Assembly: GCA_019359545.1 (NCBI GenBank)
Contig: JAHHHB010000052.1
Location: 1-48,024 of the forward strand
Length of the DNA stretch: 48,024 nt
Origin: Desmonostoc geniculatum HA4340-LM1
GTDB lineage: Bacteria; Cyanobacteriota; Cyanobacteriia; Cyanobacteriales; Nostocaceae
Direction of reading: 5' to 3'
This document shows positions 24,548 through 34,200 of this stretch, piece after piece (the first letter of the stretch is position 1; every line of letters begins with the position of its first letter). Made by a program: the position numbers and the translations under genes. The notes below the pieces were generated by a model, which worked only from the letters and a program-made list of their open reading frames with translations, ran no database searches and was not told where the DNA came from.

Positions 24548-27500
24548 ATGCAGAATCAAATGATTGAAGGCTTTGAACTCTCGCCTCAGCAAAAATATGT
24601 CTGGGCGTTACAAAAAAACAGTTTAGCGTATCGAGCGCATCTGACTATTTTAATTGAAGGGACTCTGAACGTGGAAGCTTTGAAAGAGGCTTGCCAAAAG
24701 TCGGTTAATCAGTATGAGATTCTCCGCACAACATTTCATATTCCACCTGGAATGCATATTCCAATTCAGAGTGTTAGTAAGAATGCAATTACTACATGGC
24801 AAGAGTTAGATTTGAGCCATTATAGTTTTGAAAAGCAAGAATCATTTATTAAAGATTTTTCTACTAAAGATGAAGAATGGATTCTGAATTTTGAAAAGGG
24901 TTCTCTCTTATTTTTAATACTAATTACTTTATCAGCACATAAATATATTCTGCTTATTAACTTACCAAGCTTATGTGCTGATTCCAAAAGCATGAATAAT
25001 CTATTTCAAACAACTTGCAGTTTATATAATGGCAGTTATCAACAAAATTTAGATTTAGAAAATATACAGTATGTACAGTTTTCTGCATGGCATAATGAGC
25101 TATTGACATCAGAAGATTCAGAACTAGGGAGAAAGTATTGGCAGAGTAAAAAAATTAATGATTTTCTGAACCTAAAATTGCCTTTTGAGTTTAAGAAAGC
25201 TGAAAAAATAGAATTTAAACCACAAGTTATAACTTTGACACTTCCCCAAAATTTAGTAAATAAGATTACAACATTTATTCAAAATCAGAAAACTACCAAA
25301 TTTGTCTTATTCCTCTCCTGTTGGCAGATATTACTCTCGCGTCTTACTGGTCAATCGGATATCGTTATCGGAACAATTTGTGATGGTCGTCCCTATCCAG
25401 AATTAGAAAGAGCATTAGGCTTGTTTGCTAAATACTTACCAATTCACAGCCATTTAGAGGAGAATGATTGTTTTGATCAAGTATTAAAAAAAGTTGATAA
25501 ATCAATTATTGAAGCTTACTCCTGGCAAGAGTTTTTTGTTTGGGATCAAGTTATTGATTTTGAAGATAAGAATATTTTATATCCTCAACTATTTTGTTTT
25601 GATTTTGATGAATCTCAACCTAATTATTTAACTAATGATGTTTCGTTTTTAATTCAAAAACAATATATATGTTTTGCCCCATTTAAAATCAAACTGGCTT
25701 GTATTGATAAAAAAAACACTATTGATTTAGAATTTCATTATGACTCTACTTTATTTTCCGGCGAAACTATAGAGATATTAGCTGGTCAGTTTAATACATT
25801 GCTGGAGAGCATCATTATTGATTCCGATTCCAACTTAAATTTAAGGAAATTACAAACTATCAGCATAGCTGAGAAACAAAAAATACTATTTGATTGGAAT
25901 AATACTAAAGTTAATTATCAAAATTTTCAATGTATACATCAACTTTTTGAAGCCCAGGTAAAACGAACCCCTCACGCTATTGCTGTTGTCTTTGAAGGTC
26001 AAGCATTGACCTACCAAGAATTAAATGATAAGGCTAATCAACTAGCGCATTACTTGCAAAAGCTGGAAGTCAAACCAGAGGTTTTGGTTGGCATCTGTTT
26101 GGAACGCTCTTTAGAGATGGTAATTGGACTATTGGGAATTTTCAAGGCTGGTGGAGCTTATGTACCCCTAGACCCTGCATATCCCCAAGAAAGATTGTCT
26201 TTTATATTAGCTGACACAAACACACCAGTTTTATTGACTCAAGAAAAATTAGTTAATAGGCTTCCTAAGTATATAAGACGTGTAGTTTGCTTAGATGCTG
26301 ATTGGGATAATATCGCTCAAAAAAGCTCAGAAAACCCAGTCAGTAGCGTGATACTAGATAATTTAGCTTATGTAATTTATACTTCTGGTTCCACTGGAAA
26401 TCCGAAAGGGGTAATGAGCAATCATCAGGGTATAAGTAATCGCTTACTTTGGATGCAAGATACTTTCAAATTAACAACATACGACCGGGTTTTACAAAAA
26501 ACACCATTTAGCTTTGATGTATCTATTTGGGAATTTTTCTTGCCCTTATTAGCAGGTGCAAATTTAGTTTTAGCTAAACCTGGTGGACATCAAGATACTG
26601 CTTATCTGGTGGAATTAATTGCCGAGCAGCAAATTACGATAGTTCATTTTGTCCCTTCGATGTTGGCATTATTTCTTCAGGAGTCGGAACTAGAGAAGTG
26701 TCAAAGTCTCAAACGAGTTTTTTGTAGTGGTGAAGCACTTGGTTTTGACCTGCAAGAACGCTTTTTTGCGCGTCTGGATGCAGAACTATACAATCTTTAC
26801 GGGCCAACAGAAGCATCTATTGAGGTAACATATTGGCATTGTCGGCGGGATAGCAATCAGTCTATTGTTCCCATTGGTCGTGCGATCGCTAACACGCAGA
26901 TGTATATATTAGATCAACATCTGCAACCTGTCCCTACTGGAGTTGTAGGAGAATTACATATTGGTGGTGTTGGACTGGCGCGGGGTTATTTGCATCGACC
27001 TGATTTGACAGCCGAAAAGTTCATTTCCAATCCCTTTAGTGGCGAACCTGACAGTAGGTTGTACAAAACAGGAGACTTAGGACGTTACCTTCCTTGCGGT
27101 AATATTGAATACCTGGGCCGGATTGACGACCAGGTGAAGATTAGGGGTTTTCGGATTGAACTGGGAGAAATCGAGGCGGTACTCAACCAGCATCCGGCTG
27201 TATTGCAAGCAACTATCCAGGCACAAGAAGATGGAAAACTCTACCCACAAGGGGATGGAGTTTTTGGGCATGGGGAAGAAGCTACCAATGCCCTATGCCC
27301 TATGCCTCAAGCGGCGGCGGGAGCAACCTTGACTACCCACGAGGGTATGGAGTTTCCCGTCGCTTTCAATGAAGTCGATGGCAAGCGCTTAGTTGCTTAT
27401 ATAGTAACGAATTCAGAATTAGTTCCTACTATTAGGGAGTTACGCTGTTTTCTGCAACAGAAATTACCTGATTATATGATGCCATCAGTGTTTGTACCTT

Positions 27501-30500
27501 TAAAGACACTGCCCCTAACATCTAGTGGGAAAGTAGACCGCAAGGCATTAGCTACAGCACAGCGATTGCAGTTTCAGCCAGAAAGCAGTTTTGTCGCACC
27601 TCGAACTCCAGCCGAGGAAATTGTGGTAAATATCTGGAAACAGGTACTACATCTCGAAAAAGTTGGCATTCAGGACAACTTTTTTGAATTAGGTGGACAT
27701 TCGCTATTAGCTATTCAGGTGAATTCCCGATTGAATAAAGCCTTTGGGGTAGAACTGTCTGTACGTAGTTTGTTTGAAGCACCCACGGTAGAGAAATTAG
27801 TTGCAGCGATCGCCTCCGCCTCCGCCACACCTTCGGCGAACGCTAACATTAGCAATGGGCAACAAAAAACTCAGGTGCAGATAATTCCTAAAAGAACGGG
27901 AACTGAACCCTGTCCACTTTCCTTTGCCCAGCAGCGATTGTGGTTCCTCAACCAGCTAGAATTAGATAGCTTTGCCTACAATATCTCAGCAGTTGTTCGC
28001 CTCAATGGACTGCTGAATACAATTGCACTGCATCAGAGTTTCAACGAAATCATCCGCCGTCACGAAGCTTTAAGGACGAGTTTTGCGATCGCTTCCAGTG
28101 GGGCGTACTCCTTTCCTACGGAACGCTCCGCGAACGGAGAAACAAGCTACGCGGAGCGTCTTGGAGAGAAGCCCATCGCAGATGGTCAACCTGTCCAAAT
28201 TATAGCCCCCTCCCTAACTTTGACTTTCCCAGTGATCAATCTGGGGGATATGTCGGAGATTGAGCAACAAACAGAAGTTCAGCGACTAGCTACATCTGAA
28301 GCGCAGCAATCCTTCAATTTGGCCGAAACTCCATTGTTACGGGCGACTCTATTAAAGTTAAATGATACAGACCATGTATTACTATTCACAGCACACCACA
28401 TAGTTTTTGATGGCTGGTCAATAGAGATATTCATCCGAGAACTGGCAGTTCTTTATGAAGCCTTTTCTACTGGCAAACCTTCTCCCCTCCCTGAACTACC
28501 TATTCAGTATGCTGATTTTGCCCTTTGGCAACGACATTGGTTGTTAGGAGAAGTACTCAAATCTCAAATAGCTTATTGGCAGCAACAATTGGCTGGTATT
28601 TCTCCATTACAGTTACCTATAGACCATCCTCGTCCCAAAAGTCAAACCTTTCGCGGTGCAACAGAGTCATTTTCCCTATCGGCAAAACTGACTGAGGCAC
28701 TCAAAACACTGAATCTTCAAGAAGGCGTGACTCTCTTCATGACCCTGCTAACAGCTTTTAAAACATTGCTTTACCGCTATAGTGGTCAGGACGATATTGC
28801 AGTCGGTTCACCCATTGCCAATCGCAACCAAACTGAGACTGAAAATCTCATCGGCTTTTTTGTTAATACTATCGTGTTGCGTACTGATGTTAGTGGTAAT
28901 CCCAGCTTTAGAGAACTGCTTCATCGAGTGCGAGAGTGTACTTTATCAGCATACACCCATCAAGATTTGCCCTTTGAGTATCTAGTTGAGATACTTCAGC
29001 CAGAAAGAAATCTTAACCACAACCCAATATTCCAGGTAATGTTTGCATTCCAAAATACGGCAACAGAAGAACTGAAACTACCTGGACTAAATCTTAGTTT
29101 TTTGAACTTTGACCGTCAGGCTGCGACATTTGATTTAAGTGTGTCAATGCAAGACGGCGAGTCAGGAGTACAGGGAACATTTGAATACAATACAGATTTG
29201 TTTAATGCTGACACCATCCGGCGGATGGCAGAACATTTTCAGATTTTGTTAACAGGTATAGTTGATAATGCAGAACAGCAACTCTCAGATTTGCCTTTGC
29301 TGAGTGTAACTGAACAACAGCAACTTTTGGTGAAGTGGAACAACACGAAAGTTGATTATACTCAAAATCAGTGTATCCATCACTTATTTGAAGCTCAAGT
29401 AGAACTGACCCCAAATAATATTGGTATTACTTTTGAAGACCAGCAAATCACTTACAGCGAACTCAACACTCGTGCAAATCAGCTAGCACATTATCTGCAA
29501 AAAATCGGTGTTGGCGCAGAAATTATCGTGGGGATTTGCGTAGAGCGTTCGTTTGAAATGGTAGTTGGCTTATTAGCCGTTCTCAAAGCAGGTGGTGCAT
29601 ATTTACCGTTAGATTCGCAATTACCAAAAGAGCGCTTGGCATTCATGTTAGAAAATGCCCAAGTGTCGGTGCTGTTAACTCAAGAAAAATTGGTGACTGT
29701 ATTACCAGAACATAGAGTTAATCTAGTAATCATAGATGCCGATTGGCAAGAAATTGATAAACAAGATAAATGCAATCCTACTAGCCAAGTAACAACTCAA
29801 AACTTAGCTTACGTCATCTACACTTCTGGTTCTACAGGGCGACCCAAGGGAGTACAAATTCTCCACAGCGCTGTTGTGAATTTCTTGCACTCTACACGCC
29901 AAACTTTGCAGCTAGTTGAGCAGGATATCCTTTTATCTGTTACTACTTTATCTTTTGATATTGCAGTTTTAGAGATTTTTTTACCCCTAATAATTGGGGC
30001 GCGTGTGGTTATAGTTAGCCGTGGAGTTGCCGCAGACGCAATACAGTTGTCAGATGCATTAACCAAATCTGCGGCTACTGTCATGCAAGCCACACCAGCA
30101 ACTTGGCAAATGCTAGTAGAAGCTGGATGGCAGGGTAATTCTCAACTCAAAATTCTTTGTGGTGGTGAAGCATTACCACGAAATTTAGCTAATCAGTTAC
30201 TTCAAAGGTGTGCTTCTCTGTGGAATTTGTACGGCCCTACGGAAACTACCATTTGGTCAACTGCTTACAAAGTTGAGACAGAAAGTAGTATCGTGCCTAT
30301 TGGTCGCCCACTTGCCAACACGCAGATATATATTCTTGACCAACATGGTCAGTTAGTTCCAGTAGGAATTGCTGGTGAATTACACATTGGTGGCGCTGGT
30401 TTAGCTAGGGGATATCTGAATCAGCCTGAATTAACTACCCAAGAATTTATCTTCAATCACTTTAGTGACGAACCGGGAACAAGGTTGTATAAAACGGGCG

Positions 30501-31198
30501 ATTTAGCTCGCTATTTACCCAACGGTGATATCGAATATTTAGGCCGAATTGACTACCAAGTAAAACTAAGAGGTTTTCGGATCGAATTGGGAGAAATTGA
30601 GGCAGTACTCAGCCAACACCTAGCAGTAAAACAGGCTGTAGTTCTTTTACAAGAAGACAAAATAGATAATCAGCAGATAGTTGCTTATATCGTCTCTCGC
30701 AATCAGCAGATTCCTACAATTAGCGATTTGCGAAACTTCTTGAAGCAGAATTTACCTGACTATATGATACCGAGTGACTTTGTACTTTTGGAGACACTGC
30801 CGCTAACTCCTAATGGCAAAGTTGATCGTCGGCGTTTATCTACACAAGTAGGTTTGCATCTTGAAGAGAAAATTACTTACATTGCTCCGCAATCTGCCGA
30901 AGAAAGAGCGATCGCCATTATTTGGCAAGCGGTTTTATCTGTGGAGAAAGTCGGAATTCACGATAATTTCTTTGATTTGGGCGGCCACTCTCTACTACTG
31001 GTGCGAGTTTACAGTCAGTTACAAACAGTTTTTGACAAAAAAGACTTATCAATGATGGATTTATTTATTTACCCAACTATCAGTTCTTTGGCTCGATATC
31101 TCAATCAAAATGAATCGCTAAGTGTCAAACCCAGTAGCGATCGCTCCCAGACTCGCAGAGATGTTCTCAGACAGCAACGCCAACGTAGAAACCATTAG
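24548..31198 (+). CDS. NRPS: C*-A(Ser)-PCP-C-A(Gly)-PCP
   Basis: 2216 aa, two modules. C* (about 1-440) has NLPSLCADSK (138-147) where HHxxxDG should be, so canonical catalysis is unlikely. A3 (about 452-1004) gives D-V-W-H-F-S-L-I-E, close to the Ser code of EntF-like domains (E instead of D at the last site). PCP 1013-1088 has GGHSLLA. C 1118-1588 has an intact HHIVFDGWS. A4 (about 1608-2101) gives D-I-L-Q-L-G-L-I-W, a standard Gly code. PCP 2108-2185 has LGGHSLL. The basic tail (TRRDVLRQQRQRRNH) is the type that docks to a following PKS ketosynthase. The start ATG at 24548 has no strong ribosome site, and 24560 is an alternative. Two or three repeat-derived in-frame insertions are present. 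Confidence 0.92.
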   Translation: MQNQMIEGFELSPQQKYVWALQKNSLAYRAHLTILIEGTLNVEALKEACQKSVNQYEILRTTFHIPPGMHIPIQSVSKNAITTWQELDLSHYSFEKQESFIKDFSTKDEEWILNFEKGSLLFLILITLSAHKYILLINLPSLCADSKSMNNLFQTTCSLYNGSYQQNLDLENIQYVQFSAWHNELLTSEDSELGRKYWQSKKINDFLNLKLPFEFKKAEKIEFKPQVITLTLPQNLVNKITTFIQNQKTTKFVLFLSCWQILLSRLTGQSDIVIGTICDGRPYPELERALGLFAKYLPIHSHLEENDCFDQVLKKVDKSIIEAYSWQEFFVWDQVIDFEDKNILYPQLFCFDFDESQPNYLTNDVSFLIQKQYICFAPFKIKLACIDKKNTIDLEFHYDSTLFSGETIEILAGQFNTLLESIIIDSDSNLNLRKLQTISIAEKQKILFDWNNTKVNYQNFQCIHQLFEAQVKRTPHAIAVVFEGQALTYQELNDKANQLAHYLQKLEVKPEVLVGICLERSLEMVIGLLGIFKAGGAYVPLDPAYPQERLSFILADTNTPVLLTQEKLVNRLPKYIRRVVCLDADWDNIAQKSSENPVSSVILDNLAYVIYTSGSTGNPKGVMSNHQGISNRLLWMQDTFKLTTYDRVLQKTPFSFDVSIWEFFLPLLAGANLVLAKPGGHQDTAYLVELIAEQQITIVHFVPSMLALFLQESELEKCQSLKRVFCSGEALGFDLQERFFARLDAELYNLYGPTEASIEVTYWHCRRDSNQSIVPIGRAIANTQMYILDQHLQPVPTGVVGELHIGGVGLARGYLHRPDLTAEKFISNPFSGEPDSRLYKTGDLGRYLPCGNIEYLGRIDDQVKIRGFRIELGEIEAVLNQHPAVLQATIQAQEDGKLYPQGDGVFGHGEEATNALCPMPQAAAGATLTTHEGMEFPVAFNEVDGKRLVAYIVTNSELVPTIRELRCFLQQKLPDYMMPSVFVPLKTLPLTSSGKVDRKALATAQRLQFQPESSFVAPRTPAEEIVVNIWKQVLHLEKVGIQDNFFELGGHSLLAIQVNSRLNKAFGVELSVRSLFEAPTVEKLVAAIASASATPSANANISNGQQKTQVQIIPKRTGTEPCPLSFAQQRLWFLNQLELDSFAYNISAVVRLNGLLNTIALHQSFNEIIRRHEALRTSFAIASSGAYSFPTERSANGETSYAERLGEKPIADGQPVQIIAPSLTLTFPVINLGDMSEIEQQTEVQRLATSEAQQSFNLAETPLLRATLLKLNDTDHVLLFTAHHIVFDGWSIEIFIRELAVLYEAFSTGKPSPLPELPIQYADFALWQRHWLLGEVLKSQIAYWQQQLAGISPLQLPIDHPRPKSQTFRGATESFSLSAKLTEALKTLNLQEGVTLFMTLLTAFKTLLYRYSGQDDIAVGSPIANRNQTETENLIGFFVNTIVLRTDVSGNPSFRELLHRVRECTLSAYTHQDLPFEYLVEILQPERNLNHNPIFQVMFAFQNTATEELKLPGLNLSFLNFDRQAATFDLSVSMQDGESGVQGTFEYNTDLFNADTIRRMAEHFQILLTGIVDNAEQQLSDLPLLSVTEQQQLLVKWNNTKVDYTQNQCIHHLFEAQVELTPNNIGITFEDQQITYSELNTRANQLAHYLQKIGVGAEIIVGICVERSFEMVVGLLAVLKAGGAYLPLDSQLPKERLAFMLENAQVSVLLTQEKLVTVLPEHRVNLVIIDADWQEIDKQDKCNPTSQVTTQNLAYVIYTSGSTGRPKGVQILHSAVVNFLHSTRQTLQLVEQDILLSVTTLSFDIAVLEIFLPLIIGARVVIVSRGVAADAIQLSDALTKSAATVMQATPATWQMLVEAGWQGNSQLKILCGGEALPRNLANQLLQRCASLWNLYGPTETTIWSTAYKVETESSIVPIGRPLANTQIYILDQHGQLVPVGIAGELHIGGAGLARGYLNQPELTTQEFIFNHFSDEPGTRLYKTGDLARYLPNGDIEYLGRIDYQVKLRGFRIELGEIEAVLSQHLAVKQAVVLLQEDKIDNQQIVAYIVSRNQQIPTISDLRNFLKQNLPDYMIPSDFVLLETLPLTPNGKVDRRRLSTQVGLHLEEKITYIAPQSAEERAIAIIWQAVLSVEKVGIHDNFFDLGGHSLLLVRVYSQLQTVFDKKDLSMMDLFIYPTISSLARYLNQNESLSVKPSSDRSQTRRDVLRQQRQRRNH
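27235..27378. repeat. In-frame repeat insertion in the Ser adenylation domain (copy 1)
   Basis: About 48 extra codons split EDG from KRLVAYIV in the C-terminal subdomain of A3. The core 27260-27373 (FGHGEE ... MPQAA ... EFPVAFNE) closely matches 34104-34223 in the PKS gene at both DNA and protein level. It contains CCCTATG heptamers typical of cyanobacterial STRR repeats. Edges are approximate. Confidence 0.7.
27811..27848. repeat. Repeat-derived stretch in a PCP-C linker
   Basis: The linker between PCP and the next C domain reads ASASATPSANANIS from GCCTCCGCCACACCTTCGGC followed by GAACGC. These words recur in the other insertions (for example 36124-36148). It lies in a flexible linker, where it would be tolerated. 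Confidence 0.4.
28094..28180. repeat. In-frame 87-bp palindromic repeat inside a condensation domain
   Basis: Twenty-nine extra codons interrupt FAIA and DGQPVQ in the N-terminal half of the C domain of the Gly module. The paralogous domain at 40423 reads straight through (TCIEGEPTQ). The DNA has inverted words (GAACGCTCCGCG and CTACGCGGAGCGTC) that can fold into a hairpin. Its length is an exact multiple of three. Confidence 0.65.
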
Positions 31199-31208
31199 GA
31201 GTTTTCCC

Positions 31209-34200
31209 ATGAATCAGGAAGCATCATCAGATTACCTGGATGCGATCGCCGTTATTGGGATGGCAGGTCAGTTTCCCGGAGCCAAAAATATTGATAGTTT
31301 TTGGGAGAATTTACGGAACGGTATTGAGTCAATTTTGACTCTTAATAATGACGAGCTAATAGCTGTAGGCATTGCACCTGAAGTTTTTCAAGACACGAAC
31401 TATATTAAAGCCAAAGGAATCTTAGAAAATATTGAGTTATTTGATGCTAATTTTTTCGGATTTAACCCAAAAGAAGCAGAAATCACAGACCCCCAACATC
31501 GTATTTTCTTAGAATGCGCCTGGGAAGCTTTAGAAAACGCTGGCTACAACAGTGAAATCTATCCTGGGAAAATAGGGGTTTATGCTGGTCTTAGTCAAAG
31601 TACGTACCTACTAAATAATCTAATTACCAACCGAGAACTAATTGACTCGGTTGGTACTTATCAAATTTGGCTGGGTAACGATCGCGATTTCTTGGCAACG
31701 CTAGTTTCTTACAAGTTAAATCTGACTGGGCCTAGTGTCGTTGTCCAAACTGCCTGCTCTACCTCCTTAGTGGCAATTCATTATGCTTGCCAAAGTTTGA
31801 TTGCTGGTGAAAGCGATATCGCCTTGGCTGGTGGAGTATCCATCGCTGTACCGCATCGAGTTGGCTATACCTATCAAAAAGGGGGAATTTTTGCTTTTGA
31901 TGGTCATTGCCGTGCCTTTGATGCTGAAGCTAGTGGAACTGTGGGTGGTAATGGTGCCGGTATTGTGGTCTTGAAACGGCTAGAGGATGCCCTTGCTGAT
32001 AGAGACTGCATCCATGCAGTGATTAGAGGTTCAGCTATCAATAACGATGGTGCTGTGAAAGTTGGTTACACAGCTCCCAGCATCGAAGGCCAGGCAAAAG
32101 CGATCGCCGAAACTCATGCTGTGGCTGGAGTAGAACCGGAAAGCATCACCTACATCGAAACCCACGGTACAGGTACAGTTTTAGGCGATCCCATTGAAAT
32201 GGCCGCACTTAATAAAGTGTTTCGTGCCAGCACCCAAAAAACAGGTTTCTGTGCAATTGGTTCAGTAAAAACCAACATCGGTCATTTAGATACTGCTGCT
32301 GGTATTGCAGGCTTCATTAAAACTGTCCTTGCCCTCAAACATCAACAGATACCACCCAGTTTACATTTTAGTCAGCCTAACCCTCAGATTGATTTTGCCA
32401 ATAGTCCCTTCTACGTCAACACTACCTTGTCTCCCTGGCAAACGAATAATACTCCCCGTCGAGCCGGAGTTAGTTCTTTTGGAATTGGGGGGACAAATGC
32501 TCATGTTGTTCTCGAAGAAGCGCCGTTGGAGAAGCAGGGGAGCAGTGTTTCGACTACGCTCAACAACCGGGGAGTAGGGGAGCAGGGGACGCAGGGGACG
32601 CAGAGGAGAGATTATTTACTGTTATGTCTGTCTGCTAAAACTACGATCGCTCTTGAGCAGACAACAGCTAATCTCATTAGGCATCTGCAACAGCATCCTG
32701 ATGTGAATTTAGCTGATGTTGCTTATACCTTGGGCATTGGTCGCCACGGTTTCAACTATCGTCGGGTGTTGGTATGCAAAGACGTGAGCGATGCAGTCAC
32801 AACATTAGTAAATCCAGACTCACCTCAAGTTTTGACTTGCTACCAAGAACGCCGCAATCCACCCGTAGCATTTATGTTCCCTGGTCAGGGTACACAGTAT
32901 GTGAAAATGGGCTGGGAAGTATACCAAACTGAGCCGACCTTTAAAGAGGCTGTTGACCTATGCTCAGAAATTCTCAAACCACACCTGGGGCTTGACTTGC
33001 GCTGTGTGTTGTATCCTTCTCAGGAAGAAACGGAACTTGCAAGCCAACAGTTAAATCAAACTGCGATGTCTGACGACAAGCTGCTTCGCATCTACGCTCA
33101 ACCAGCAATATTTACAATTGAGTATGCTTTAAGCCAGTTATTAATGTCATGGAGCATTCATCCTCAAGTGATGATTGGTCACAGTGTTGGGGAATATGTA
33201 GCAGCACATCTAGCTGGTGTTTTCTCCTTGGAAGAGGCTTTAGTGCTAGTGGCAGCACGGGGACAACTAATGCAACAAATGCCGCCAGGGTCAATGCTTG
33301 CCGTGTCTCTGGCTGCGGAGGAAGTGCAACCTCTTTTGAGTGAGGAATGCGCGATCGCCGCAATTAATGCTCCATCTTTATGTGTTGTTTCCGGTACGAT
33401 AGAAGCGATCGCTCAACTTGAACATCAGCTAATTGAAAATAGCATCAAGAGTCGCCGTCTGCACACCTCCCACGCTTTTCATTCCCCAATGATGAAACCC
33501 ATTCTAGAAGCATTCGGGGAGCAAGTTAAAAAAGTCAACTTCCAACCACCTAAAATTCCTTACATTTCTAACGTTACTGGCACTTGGATTACAACAGCCC
33601 AAGCAACTGATCCTAACTACTGGGTGCAACATCTCCGCTCCTCAGTACAATTTGCTAAAGGTGTGCAACTTTTATTGCAAGAATCAGACCGACTATTATT
33701 AGAAGTTGGTGCTGGAAATACTTTGAGTACCTTTGCCAAACTCTCTTCAGTTGGTAGTCAAGCTGTACTAACAACGCTTCCCCATGCACAAAACCGACAG
33801 TCAGATAGCCAATATTTGCTAACCACAATTGGTCAACTTTGGATGGCTGGTATCGATGTTGATTGGACTAGATTTTATCAGTATGAACAACGTTATCGCG
33901 TCCCATTACCAACCTATCCTTTTGAGCGTCAGCGTTATTGGATTGAACCCCAAAAATCAGCCAAAATTGTCGAAAGTAAGCCGATTGTGTTGAATAAAAA
34001 GCCAGATATTGCTGACTGGTTTTATATGCCTTGTTGGAAACAATCAGCAATATCTCAATCTTTTGACAAGATAACATTGGTGGAGCAAAACTTGTGCTGG
34101 CTAGTTTTTGGGCATGGGGAAGAATTACCAACGCCCAATGCCCAATGCCTAATGCCCCAAGCGGCGGGGGGAGGAACCTCTACCACACAAAAGGGAATAG

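Noticed and set aside
31122..31208. Longer N-terminus for the PKS gene
   Set aside because: It lies inside the coding end of the preceding NRPS in another frame, while ATG 31209 has AGGAG at ideal spacing and begins just before the KS domain.
32570..32612. Tandem G-rich repeats as a possible CRISPR or regulatory array
   Set aside because: The units are short (about 9-10 bp), have no spacers, and lie within an open frame; they are better explained as an STRR tract.
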